Positions 34,912-44,115 of a stretch of 64,000 nt of DNA are shown here, piece after piece. Made by a program: the position numbers and the translations under genes. Origin of the DNA: GCA-958296115 sp965222445. GTDB lineage: Bacteria; Chloroflexota; Dehalococcoidia; Lucifugimonadales; CAJWER01. Position 1 is the stretch's first letter. Each line of letters starts with the position of its first letter. The notes under the pieces are model-generated. The model made no database searches. It saw only the letters and a list, made by a program, of their open reading frames with translations, and had not been told where the DNA came from. Location of the stretch: NCBI GenBank assembly GCA_965222445.1, contig CBDCTY010000002.1, positions 372,001-436,000 of the forward strand. Reading direction: 5' to 3'.

Positions 34912-35340
34912 TTGCCAAAGAGCTTCCAGACAATGGATCTCGACAACATGAGTACCGTCGCGGAATTCAAGGCTCTCTATCGCGAGCTTACCCCTCCCAA
35001 GGCCTCCGACGCAGGAATCATCCCTCCGGCAATACAGCAATGCTGGTACTGCGAGGGTGGCACAGTGCAGACGGACCCACAGGGCGTAGAGTACGGCCAC
35101 CTGCGGACATCCGTCCTCTACGCCATCGGTACATTCACTTACTCGTACTACGGAGGCTGGACCCAAAACATTCCTAGCGGAGTGCGCGCGAGATACGAGA
35201 TACCGCAGCTAAAGACGGTGTACGACCTCGGCATAACTGGCGCATTGGTTTCCGAATTAAGAGAAGACCTATCCCCGGGCGATGCACATGAAGTCGCTGG
35301 TTGGCCAGTTGTGCGACTGATTGCAGAGGTAGCAGACTAA
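34912..35340 (+). CDS. Hypothetical protein
   Basis: A 142-residue protein with no recognised family. ATG alternatives lie at 34933 and 34948. A CWYCEGG motif near residue 50 could bind metal, and the C-terminal half (YEIPQLKTVYDLGITGALVS) is mixed alpha-beta. It sits between two IS66 remnants and may be an intact acquired gene. Confidence 0.4.
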   Translation: MPKSFQTMDLDNMSTVAEFKALYRELTPPKASDAGIIPPAIQQCWYCEGGTVQTDPQGVEYGHLRTSVLYAIGTFTYSYYGGWTQNIPSGVRARYEIPQLKTVYDLGITGALVSELREDLSPGDAHEVAGWPVVRLIAEVAD

Positions 35341-35389
35341 GGAGGCGTAGCCATGCTAATACCATTTCGTTTTGAGCGCGCCGTAAAGC

Positions 35390-35414
35390 CGTCATTCCCG
35401 CTAAGGCGGGAACC
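35390..35414. repeat. Dispersed palindromic repeat
   Basis: CGTCATTCCCGCTAAGGCGG plus GAACC is a copy of the palindromic family, inverted relative to those at 25997 and 29277. Confidence 0.55.
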
Positions 35415-35502
35415 CACTCCCTGGCCGCACATATACGGCGGCATCACACCTAATTGGTATAAGAATCATAATCGGCGCGACCATCGTAGCCTTGGCGGGA
35501 AT

Positions 35503-37019
35503 GTAATTGATTAGCGGCTGGCAGGGAGAGAGACGTTCAGACTGAAGGGGAGTGAACGGGAGGGCCGCTGAAAACAGCGCAGAGCCGGTCCACGACAGGC
35601 TGGTCGCCTCCATTGCGTTCCAACGTCCTGATTACGCTGGTGAACGCCGAGAACGCATCGGCCCCCTCCACGCTCTTGGAGCAGTGCGATACCTTCCGCG
35701 CGATCACTGCCGGGCGGAGCGCTCGCTCAGCACGGTTGTTGGTCGGCTCAATGCCCGGATCGTCCAGGAAGCGCAGCAGGTTCCCCGGTCGTCGTGCCAA
35801 CCCAGCTCGTTCTGCAGCCGACAGCTGTCCGCATCCGACATAGGACGGTCACGGAGATGATAGCTCACCTCTCGCTTCAACCGTTCAGCCTGGATACGAA
35901 AGTCCGCAGCCTCTCCTCGGTGATATGCCCTCCACAGGTCCATGGCTTCTCGCAAAAGCGCACTCAGACTCTTGCCGAAGCTGCGTCCCCTCCCTGTCTT
36001 GGTCTGGACCACTTCGCTGACCGAGCGCAGCACGTGCGCCAGACACTTCTGCTGTTTGATCTCGGACAGCGTCTGGGCATCGTAGCTCCGTCCTCGATCA
36101 GTCACCATCACCCCTCCATAGTCCGACGGGACCACCTCCCGCACCTCTTCGTTCCGGTGACGCGCACGGACCTGATACACCGTCGCCTCATCCGTCTCGA
36201 ACGCCATCAGAAACGCACGCTCGCCTCCCACACGCCAGCCCGTGTCGTCGGTGTGGACGAACGGACTGGCGCGCACCGATGTCCGCAGCCTGCTGTAGGC
36301 ATCACCCACCGCACCAGCAGCACGACGCAGCGCGTCCTGGCTGATCGCTCCCTGACTCACTCTCACCCCGGTCAGCGCTCTGAGAACGGCAGGAACCTTC
36401 CGTACCGGAACGCCCACCCCATAGTGGAGCACGTGGGCCGCAGCCATCACTCGTCTCCCCACCCGGTGGGCGCTGGCCCCGTACTGGTCCGGCGCAACTT
36501 CTGGGTGCTCGCCACGCACTTGCCTGCCGCACGCCGGCACCGGCATACCTGCACACGATACGCCGTTACCTGGGGACGTGGAACCGGCAGAAGGTCGGTC
36601 ACGTAGGCAAGCCGCACTCCCTCATGTTCGAGGACGCCTCCACATCCAGGGCAGGTGTCCCCCGACACTGGCGCCTCTACAACCGGCTCGGTGATCTCAT
36701 CGGCGGACGGCGGCTTGCGGTAGCTGAACTGCCCCGTACCCGGCTTGCGGCCAGGACGCCTAGGCTTGCTGCTGCGCCTGCCCTTGGAGAACGGCGCAGC
36801 CTGACGCTTTCCTCTCCGTTCGGACCCGGCAAGTTGGCTGTGCAACTCTTCGTTGGCTGCCTTCAACTCGGCAATCCGCTTCTGCTGCCCCTCGACCAGG
36901 GCCATCAGTTCGGCGTGCTCAGAATCCGTCTTGCACATAGATAGAGTATAAGAACTTACCGAGTCTTCCACAACACCCATGTGAGTGATACCATGACACC
37001 GACCCCGCTAATCAATTAC
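35503..37019 (-). mobile_element. IS66-family element, ISBst12-like, damaged copy
   Basis: A 1517-base element bounded by GTAATTGATTAGCGG on one side and its inverse ending at 37019. It has the full length of the better copy at 55730 (1519 bases). No 8-base target duplication is evident (GCGGGAAT versus TTTGGATT), so flanks may have rearranged. The transposase is broken by two one-base deletions. Confidence 0.87.
35537..36938 (-). pseudogene. IS66-family transposase (TnpC-type), two frameshifts
   Basis: Three frames together cover the whole transposase. The N-terminal part (MCKTDSEHAELMALVEGQQK, zinc-finger CPGCGG) runs to near 36537, where one T is missing relative to the copy at 59486 (CGG-CGTGCGG). 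The central part contains the catalytic VHTDDTGWRV and VMVTDRGRSYDA. Near 35790 one G of a G run is missing, moving the last part (DDPGIEPTNNRAERALRP) to a third frame. The protein cannot be made intact. Confidence 0.85.
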
Positions 37020-37042
37020 TTTGGATTCATGGGGGAAGCGTC

Positions 37043-38167
37043 ATGAATGTCTTGGTTACAGACAGTTCGGGGTTCATTGGCTCCGTACTAGTTAAAGCTC
37101 TGCTTCAGCGGGGACACCATGTCAGTGCTTTTGACAGGGTGCCAACGATGCATGCGTTGCCTGTCAACACACTGCTGGGGGACATACGGAGCTGTGACGA
37201 TGTTCAGGCCGCCGTGCAGGGACAGGATATGGTGTATCACTTAGCGGGTGTTCTGGGGAGTCACGAACTGATTGGCAACGTACGGCATTCGCTGGATGTG
37301 AATGTTGGGGGTACTCTTAACGTCCTTGAGTCCTGCAGAATTCACAGAGCGAAAATGCTATTGGTGTCCAAGCCAAACGTCTGGCTGAACACCTATTCCA
37401 TTACAAGAGAGACTGCCGAACAGTTTAGCAAGATGTACATGGTGGAGTATGGCGTCATTACGACGATCGTCAAATGGTTTGACGCGTATGGACCTGGACA
37501 GAAAGTGGGCCCTGGGCATATCCAGAAAGTGGTGCCGACGTTCATTGTCAACGCTCTCGAAAACAGGCCATTATCTGTGTTTGGGGATGGTAAGCAGACC
37601 GCCGACTTCATTTACGTTGACGATTTAGTCGAAGCAACAATAGCCGTCGCGGAAACACCTGCGGCAGTCGGGCGCACTGTGGAGATAGGTACGGGGATTG
37701 AGACGTCGATGCTGCAGTTGTGCAAAATGATCCTTGATATGACAGAAAGCTCCTCTGAGATCGAGTTTCAACCGATGCGCCCAGGCGAGACTGCGAATAC
37801 TGAATTACGTGCAGATATGGCGACATTGAAGGAAACGACAGGCTTCGTACCACGAATCAAGCTAGACCATGGGCTCAAGCAGACGATTGCGTACTATAGG
37901 CAGATGCTAGATCGCGTAGCCATTTCGTCAGCCGTTCCAACTAACTTGCCTGACGACTCGGGCTGCGGTGCTTCCAAGCTCCCGACCATTCGCGAGATGG
38001 AGGTGTTGCGCTTGTTGGCCCTAGGTTACGATACCAAGGAGATTGCTGGTGAGCTTTACCTCAGCCCCCACACCGTTCTCAATCACATACGCAACATTCG
38101 CGAGAAACTTCAAGTGCCGACCAGACTGGGCGCTGTGCTTGCCGCCCAGCGCCGTGGCTTGCTCTAA
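37043..38167 (+). CDS. NAD-dependent epimerase/dehydratase-like protein fused to a LuxR-type HTH domain
   Basis: A 374-residue protein. Residues 1-300 follow an extended SDR: an N-terminal NVLVTDSSGFIGSVLV, YHLAGVLGS, DAYGPGQKVGPGH and FGDGKQTADFIYVDDLVEAT. Two normally conserved sites are altered: the first glycines of TGxxGFIG read TDSSGFIG, and the catalytic YxxxK is YSITR. Residues about 312-374 are a LuxR/GerE HTH (LPTIREMEVLRLLALGYDTK, SPHTVLNHIRNIREKLQVPT). It may be a regulator that senses a nucleotide sugar or NAD instead of an enzyme. GGGGGAAG precedes the ATG. It adjoins the IS66 left end. Confidence 0.72.
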   Translation: MNVLVTDSSGFIGSVLVKALLQRGHHVSAFDRVPTMHALPVNTLLGDIRSCDDVQAAVQGQDMVYHLAGVLGSHELIGNVRHSLDVNVGGTLNVLESCRIHRAKMLLVSKPNVWLNTYSITRETAEQFSKMYMVEYGVITTIVKWFDAYGPGQKVGPGHIQKVVPTFIVNALENRPLSVFGDGKQTADFIYVDDLVEATIAVAETPAAVGRTVEIGTGIETSMLQLCKMILDMTESSSEIEFQPMRPGETANTELRADMATLKETTGFVPRIKLDHGLKQTIAYYRQMLDRVAISSAVPTNLPDDSGCGASKLPTIREMEVLRLLALGYDTKEIAGELYLSPHTVLNHIRNIREKLQVPTRLGAVLAAQRRGLL

Positions 38168-38484
38168 GAGAACTGCCTCGCAGATGACTGAAGCTTCTTG
38201 CCCCAACCGCTATGATGCGGCACGCCGGTGAGGTGCAATAGCTCCGCAGATCGACTCAAACCCTAGAATAGACAGACGGTCGGAGCCTCCGCGTCGGCTA
38301 TCTCATGGCGAACGGGGAGACGAAGGGACAAGGAGACTGGTATGTCGATCCTCCCCTCATCGCCGCCACCGGACATTTGCCCGATAGGCCTGGACCAAGC
38401 CTTGCTAGATGTCCAGAATGAATCTCAACATAAAGGTTCTTGATTTTGTCCAGTTGGGTGGGGAGAGGACAAAACGACCAGCGA
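38168..38484. other. Gap without recognisable genes
   Basis: 317 bases between the epimerase-HTH gene and the argS fragment. No convincing coding frame, repeat or RNA was seen. Confidence 0.4.
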
Positions 38485-38763
38485 TTACATACGATCCGGA
38501 GCGTCCATGACCATCAGGGACAGACAGCGCGCTAAGGAGATCCTGGCTGCATCCACCAGCTTGAGGCGAGCCTTGGAAATCTCCGTGTCCTCAGGGGACT
38601 TGGAGATCACCTGGCACTGCTCATAGAAACGTTGGAAACTCGTCGCCAGCTCCAGGGCGTAGTGGGGAAGGTGGTGCGGAGCCAGGCTCCGGGCCATCTT
38701 CTCCACCAACTCGGGTAGCTCCAACATCTTGCGTATCAGCGCCAACTCCGACTCGTGAGTGTA
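38485..38763 (-). pseudogene. argS: Arginyl-tRNA synthetase C-terminal fragment
   Basis: The last 92 codons match the DALR anticodon-binding domain that ends ArgS: ESELALIRKMLELPELVEKM, APHHLPHYALELATSFQRFY and ARLKLVDAARISLARCLSLM. The open frame continues upstream to 39069 but without ArgS similarity, so the catalytic part is missing. It is a remnant left by a deletion or a transferred fragment; a complete argS is expected elsewhere. Confidence 0.75.
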
Positions 38764-39347
38764 AGACGGGATAGGGCATAAGGACTTTGGAGAGAATGAT
38801 GCTCCTATAGATGTCAAGCCGCGCGTGCGATTATCTCGGCCTACATTTCTTTGAGACTGCCAGAACGAGGAGATCACTCCCTTGACGGATCTCCATGTGG
38901 CCCTCAGGAGGTGGCCGACAGGGCCAGCCGACAAAGAAGCCCTGAAGATCACTCGGACCAATTCCATCTGTCGTTTCTTGGTACGTAATCGGCATCGTCG
39001 CGCTCTATAATCAGCGAGCCAACGAACTATAAGCCGTGATACCTCATCCGCCACACTGCGGAGCACCACAAGGCGAACCTGCCTAGATGGTCGCCACCAA
39101 ATGGGACCGCCCTCCTGGCGTCCTCAGTTTCTGAAGGCCACCGCGAGTTGCGGGCGGCAAGTCCTGTTCTCCAATGCGATCCTTGCTTCCGGGCTTTCTT
39201 CTAACCCCAGGGCCCCAAGGAAAGTTGCCCTGCATTTGATATGCTGGGACTTGAACAGTCAACATCCCCGGTCATCGGCTTAGGACGCCGGCGTAGCACC
39301 CTTATAGGTGGCTGTGAACCGAATCCAAGCGCAATCAGCGCTCTCAG
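38764..39347. other. Gap without recognisable genes
   Basis: 584 bases upstream of the defence island. Short open frames on both strands have no recognisable similarity. The region may contain debris of deleted genes. Confidence 0.4.
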
Positions 39348-40343
39348 TTGGATCAACCAAAGGAACCCCTGCCCGACGAGAAGTCCGCGTACAGACCAAC
39401 AACCTTCGCAAAATCCCTGCAGACTCATATGGAAGAGTGGCGTTACGGCGTAGACGGCTCACGCGGCCGGTGGTGGGATCACTGGTCCCAGGGCATCTAC
39501 CCAGCATTCCGCTCACTTGCTGAGGAAGTCGTGCGCGCCGATTCGGTCAGGCTACACAAGCATGCCGCACATCTGAGAAGCTCACAGATGTTCGCCTTGA
39601 ACCTCTTCCTTCCATTCCATAGGGGAAGCCTGTCGCGACTGTCTGACCGGGTCTGCGAGATTGTCGGCGTCAGGCTGTCCATTATGGATGTGTGTTTCGA
39701 GTGGGTGCCTCCCGGCTCGTTGCTGGGGGAAATCGACGGCGACCGTCCTGCCGGGGGCGAACCCGCAACGGCAGTGGATGTCATCCTCCGGGGTCGTCTG
39801 GCAGACGACCGCCAGGCGGTGGTCGTGCTGGAGGTAAAACTGAGCGAGTCTGAATTCACACACTGCAAGGGCCGGACCAGCCCTGCGAACCGCCGGCTAG
39901 ATGTATGTGAATCAGCCAGTCTTTTCTTTGAGGACCCCAAGGCCTGCTACCTTCGCAGACCGGTGAGGAAGCGGCGGGACCGGCGTTACTGGGACATCTT
40001 TGCCCTAGAGCATGGCAGTGTGCGCGCAGCGTTCCCTGGCGCCGATCTCGAAGGGGCCTGTCCATTCTCTCAGAGCATGCAACAGCCGATGCGCAACCTC
40101 GCTATAGCCAGAGGGCTCGTACAGGACAGGGGCTATGCCATCGCGAAGGCCTGGTTCGCGCTCTGTGCGCACGACGGCAACCAGGATGCCGCTGAGCATT
40201 GGGAGCGCTGGAAGCGCCTCTTGCCCGATGCGTCGATGGCTCCTGTGCTTTCGGCATCTGACGTCGTACGTGCCGGCGAGGACGAGGGACTCGTCGATTG
40301 GGCGGCGTGGATGCGCGATCGCTATCGGCTATGTTCGGCATAG
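39348..40343 (+). CDS. PD-(D/E)XK nuclease-like protein (PGN_0703-type restriction endonuclease family)
   Basis: A 331-residue protein. HLRSSQMFALNLFLPFHRGS resembles the start of the PGN_0703-like nuclease domain, ATAVDVILRGRLADDRQAVV plus VLEVKLSESEF gives the D...ExK catalytic core near residues 140-170, and CPFSQSMQQPMRNLAIARGL is a later family-like segment. It likely cuts DNA. The annotated start is a TTG; an ATG at 39429 is an alternative and neither has a clear leader. It precedes the restriction helicase gene by about 175 bases on the same strand. Confidence 0.6.
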   Translation: MDQPKEPLPDEKSAYRPTTFAKSLQTHMEEWRYGVDGSRGRWWDHWSQGIYPAFRSLAEEVVRADSVRLHKHAAHLRSSQMFALNLFLPFHRGSLSRLSDRVCEIVGVRLSIMDVCFEWVPPGSLLGEIDGDRPAGGEPATAVDVILRGRLADDRQAVVVLEVKLSESEFTHCKGRTSPANRRLDVCESASLFFEDPKACYLRRPVRKRRDRRYWDIFALEHGSVRAAFPGADLEGACPFSQSMQQPMRNLAIARGLVQDRGYAIAKAWFALCAHDGNQDAAEHWERWKRLLPDASMAPVLSASDVVRAGEDEGLVDWAAWMRDRYRLCSA

Positions 40344-40520
40344 CCGCCATAGTAGCCACCACAGACTTGCCCGACCCTTGTCCAAGGCTCACTGGAGCCA
40401 CGCTAATGGGTTGGTCAGGAGCTCGATGCTCGCACTTGTGATGCTGCGAGAGATATTCGGACATAGTCTCTCGACTTCGCCCGCCTTGTAATGCCACAAT
40501 GTTAACCTGTGAGGCCACTC

Positions 40521-43500
40521 ATGGTGAATCGCTTCTTCGAACAACCCATACTCAACTCCCCTTACGAGTACCCAGCGAAGCACTGGGAGCTCGATGATCA
40601 GGGCCAGCCGACCCAGCAGATCATCGAGAACCGGCGAGGCGCGGAGTTCATCACGCCCATCCCGAAGCCCAGGAAGCGAAGGGCGGATAAGCGTCAGCAA
40701 GAATTCGTCATCGACGAGGGCAAGGGGCTGTCCACCCAGGAGCAACAGTACGACGTCACGGCGATGGTGAATGAGATTCGCCGCCAGGTCGACCAGTGGC
40801 GGGAGCTGCGCAATCCCAACGACTGGCGCGTCACGCCTGAGACCGCCCGCCTGCTCCAGCATTGGCGACACCACGACTTCAGCGACATCCGTCCCTTCTT
40901 CTGCCAGAGGGAGGCGGCCGAGACGGTCATATGGCTGACCGAGGTTGCGCCTAAGTCCGGGCAGGCCGGAAGGCGACTCCTCGACCGTCTCGCCAACACC
41001 AACAACGACGCCAACCCGGAGCTGTCGCGCCTAGCCCTGAAGCTGGCCACCGGCGCCGGCAAGACCACCGTCATGGCCATGATCATCGCGTGGCAGACCA
41101 TCAACGCCGTCCGGCATCCCAACAGCAGGCGCTTTACGCGGGGTTTCCTGGTAGTGGCTCCGGGCATCACGATCAAGGATCGGCTGCGCGTGCTTCAGCC
41201 CAACGACCCGGACAGCTACTACGCTAGCAGAGAGCTGGTGCCCAGGGAGATGCTCGGAGACCTTGAACGCGCCAGGATCGTCATCACCAACTTCCACGCA
41301 CTCAGGCTGCGTGACCGTATGGAGCTCTCCAAAGGCGGACGTGCGCTCCTACAGGGCCGCGGGGCCGAGTTGGATACAGTGGAGACCGAGGGGCAGATGG
41401 TCCAGCGCGTCATACCCGATCTCATGGGTATGAGGAACATCTGGGTGCTGAACGACGAAGGACACCACTGCTACCGCCACAAGCCGGGCGAGGACGACGA
41501 GGACACGCTTAAGGGCGACGACAGGAAAGAGGCCGAGAAGAATAACGAGGCCGCCCGTGTGTGGATATCAGGGCTGGAAATCGTCAAGCGTAGGATCGGC
41601 GTCAGGCAGGTTGTCGACCTGTCAGCGACCCCCTTCTTCCTTCGAGGCTCCGGCTATGCCGAGGGCACCCTGTTTCCCTGGACGGTCAGCGACTTCTCGC
41701 TCATGGACGCCATCGAGAGCGGCATCGTCAAACTGCCCCGCGTGCCGGTGGCTGACAACATCCCAGGCGGCGACATGCCCAAGTACCGCGTCCTGTGGGA
41801 AACCATCCGCGGTGACATGCCCAAGAAGGGCCGGGGCAAAGCGAAGGGGGCTCTCGACCCGCTCAGTCTGCCGGTGCAGCTTCAGACCGCCCTTCAAGCT
41901 CTCTATGGGCACTACGTGAAGACCTACGAAGCCTGGGCCAAGGCAGGAATAACCGCGCCGCCCTGCTTCATAGTGGTCTGCAACAACACCTCTACCTCTA
42001 AGCTGGTCTATGACTATATCTCCGGCTTCTACCGTGAGAACGAGGACGGCTCCGAGACCCTGGAGCAGGGCCGCCTTGCCCTGTTCCGAAACTTCGATGA
42101 TCACGGCAACCCGTACCCTATACCCCAAACGGTGCTGATAGACAGCGAGCAGATCGAGTCCGGCGACGCACTGGACAGGGACTTTCGCAAAATGTCCGCC
42201 GATGAGATCGAGCGTTTCCGCAGGGAGAGGGTGGAGCGCACAGGCGACGCCCGGGAGGCCGAGAATATCACCGACCAGGACCTTCTCAGGGAGGTGATGA
42301 ACACCGTCGGCAAGGAGGGCCGCCTTGGGCAGTCCATCCGTTGCGTCGTGTCGGTCTCCATGCTCACCGAGGGTTGGGACGCGAACACCGTCACACACGT
42401 TCTTGGCGTGCGAGCCTTCGGGACCCAGCTTCTGTGCGAGCAAGTCATTGGCCGCGCCTTGCGCCGACAGTCCTACGAACTCAACGACGATGGACTGTTC
42501 GATGTCGAGTACGCTGACGTGCTTGGCGTACCGTTCGACTTCACGGCGAGGCCGGTCGTCGTAAAGCCCCAGCAGCCTCGCCAGACCGTACAGGTAAAGG
42601 CGGTTCGGCCCGAACGGGACCATCTAGAAATCCGGTTCCCCAGGGTGTCAGGCTATCGCACCGATCCGCCCAGGGAAGAGCTCGCGGCCGAGTTCACCGA
42701 CGACTCCTACCTGGAGCTTACGCCAGAGTTGGTCGGCCCGTCGACGACTAGGAACGAGGGCATCATCGGCGAGGGTGTCGATCTCAACCTGGTGCACACC
42801 GGCGATCTCAGGCGCTCCACCTTGCTGTTCCACCTCACGCAGCGACTGCTATACACCAAGTGGCGTGACTCAAACGAAGACCCCAAGCTGCACCTATTCG
42901 GGCGGCTAAAGGGAATCGCAAGACAGTGGCTGGACGGCTACCTAGTCTGCAAGGGCGGCACCTATCCGGCACAGCTCATGTACCAAGACTTGGCGGACAG
43001 GGCTTGCGAGATCATCACGGCCGCCATCACCAACAGCCGCGCGAATGGGTATCCCGTCAAGGCGCTGCTCGATTCGTTCAACCCGACCGGATCGACCGTG
43101 CACGTGAACTTCAGCACGTCCAAGACCAGCCGCTGGGAGACGGACTCTCGCAAGTGCCACGTGAACTGGGTCGTCCTCGACAGCGACTGGGAGGCCGAGT
43201 TCTGCCGCGTGGCCGAGGCCCATCCCAGGGTGCGGGCATACGTGAAGAATCACAATCTGGGTCTTGAGGTGCCGTACCGCTCCGGCTCCATTGCACGCAC
43301 CTACATCCCCGACTTCATCGTCCAGGTAGACGACGGACGCGGGGAAGACGACCCTCTTAACCTTGTCGTGGAGATCAAGGGCTACCGCAACGAGGACGCC
43401 AAGGCGAAGAAGCTCACCATGGAGACGTACTGGGTCCCCGGCGTGAACAACCTTCGCCAGTACGGACGGTGGGCCTTCGCAGAGTTCACGGACGTTTACG

Positions 43501-43661
43501 ACATTGAAGCCGGGTTCGACGGCCTGGTACAGAGGTTCGTGGGGGGATCCAGCATTCCGGACTACAGCGCTCTCAGCGCCAAGGAGCTGCTCGCGTCCTG
43601 TCCCATTGACGAGGAGTATTTGGTCCGGCCTCGCGAGTTCCCGAGAGACATCGATTTTTGA
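40521..43661 (+). CDS. Type III-like restriction subunit (DEAD-type helicase with C-terminal nuclease, BPTD_3080-type)
   Basis: A 1046-residue superfamily 2 helicase-nuclease. Motif I is KLATGAGKTTVMAM (about residue 180), the Walker B-like motif is VLNDEGHHCY, motif III is DLSATPFF, and motifs V-VI are SMLTEGWDANTVTHVLGVRA and LCEQVIGRALRRQSY. The C-terminal YIPDFIVQVDDG...NLVVEIKGYR is the PD-(D/E)XK nuclease. It should work with the methyltransferase two genes on, cutting DNA not modified at the recognition site. The ATG at 40521 follows GAGG at seven bases. Its stop overlaps the PIN gene start. Confidence 0.83.
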   Translation: MVNRFFEQPILNSPYEYPAKHWELDDQGQPTQQIIENRRGAEFITPIPKPRKRRADKRQQEFVIDEGKGLSTQEQQYDVTAMVNEIRRQVDQWRELRNPNDWRVTPETARLLQHWRHHDFSDIRPFFCQREAAETVIWLTEVAPKSGQAGRRLLDRLANTNNDANPELSRLALKLATGAGKTTVMAMIIAWQTINAVRHPNSRRFTRGFLVVAPGITIKDRLRVLQPNDPDSYYASRELVPREMLGDLERARIVITNFHALRLRDRMELSKGGRALLQGRGAELDTVETEGQMVQRVIPDLMGMRNIWVLNDEGHHCYRHKPGEDDEDTLKGDDRKEAEKNNEAARVWISGLEIVKRRIGVRQVVDLSATPFFLRGSGYAEGTLFPWTVSDFSLMDAIESGIVKLPRVPVADNIPGGDMPKYRVLWETIRGDMPKKGRGKAKGALDPLSLPVQLQTALQALYGHYVKTYEAWAKAGITAPPCFIVVCNNTSTSKLVYDYISGFYRENEDGSETLEQGRLALFRNFDDHGNPYPIPQTVLIDSEQIESGDALDRDFRKMSADEIERFRRERVERTGDAREAENITDQDLLREVMNTVGKEGRLGQSIRCVVSVSMLTEGWDANTVTHVLGVRAFGTQLLCEQVIGRALRRQSYELNDDGLFDVEYADVLGVPFDFTARPVVVKPQQPRQTVQVKAVRPERDHLEIRFPRVSGYRTDPPREELAAEFTDDSYLELTPELVGPSTTRNEGIIGEGVDLNLVHTGDLRRSTLLFHLTQRLLYTKWRDSNEDPKLHLFGRLKGIARQWLDGYLVCKGGTYPAQLMYQDLADRACEIITAAITNSRANGYPVKALLDSFNPTGSTVHVNFSTSKTSRWETDSRKCHVNWVVLDSDWEAEFCRVAEAHPRVRAYVKNHNLGLEVPYRSGSIARTYIPDFIVQVDDGRGEDDPLNLVVEIKGYRNEDAKAKKLTMETYWVPGVNNLRQYGRWAFAEFTDVYDIEAGFDGLVQRFVGGSSIPDYSALSAKELLASCPIDEEYLVRPREFPRDIDF

Positions 43662-44098
43662 CGTATCTGCTCGATACCAACGTGATCTCGGAACTGCGCA
43701 AGGGCGACCGCTGTGACGCCAACGTGACGGCTTGGTACGCAGGCGTGGAGGAAACGGACATATTCCTTAGCGTACTGGTGCTTGGTGAGATGCGCAGAGG
43801 CATCGAGTGGATACGGAGGCGTGATCCGCAGCAGACCGTCGTTCTGGAACGCTGGCTCGAAGAGACCGCTCTGAGGTTCGCCGGTCGGATAATGCCCGTC
43901 GACGACATGATTGCCGAACTTTGGGGGAGAACATACTATGTGCGCAACGTCCCAGTGGTCGACGGCCTGTTGGCTGCCACCGCCATGGCGCATGACATGA
44001 CCCTGGTAACTCGAAATGTCTCGGACGTTGAAGGGCTGGGTGTACGAGTGCTCGACCCCTTCAGAGGAAACGACAACTCGCACGAATTAGTCCAATAG
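43658..44098 (+). CDS. VapC-like PIN-domain ribonuclease
   Basis: A 146-residue PIN nuclease. TYLLDTNVISELRKG holds the first aspartate, FLSVLVLGEMRRGIEW the conserved glutamate, and NVPVVDGLLAATAMAHDMTL plus VTRNVSDVEGL the later aspartates. The TTG start overlaps the restriction gene's stop. No VapB-type antitoxin gene is visible nearby, which is unusual for a stand-alone toxin; the tight overlap with both restriction genes suggests it belongs to the system. The next gene starts 18 bases downstream. Confidence 0.82.
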   Translation: MTYLLDTNVISELRKGDRCDANVTAWYAGVEETDIFLSVLVLGEMRRGIEWIRRRDPQQTVVLERWLEETALRFAGRIMPVDDMIAELWGRTYYVRNVPVVDGLLAATAMAHDMTLVTRNVSDVEGLGVRVLDPFRGNDNSHELVQ

Positions 44099-44115
44099 AG
44101 AGGACAACGACTCTC

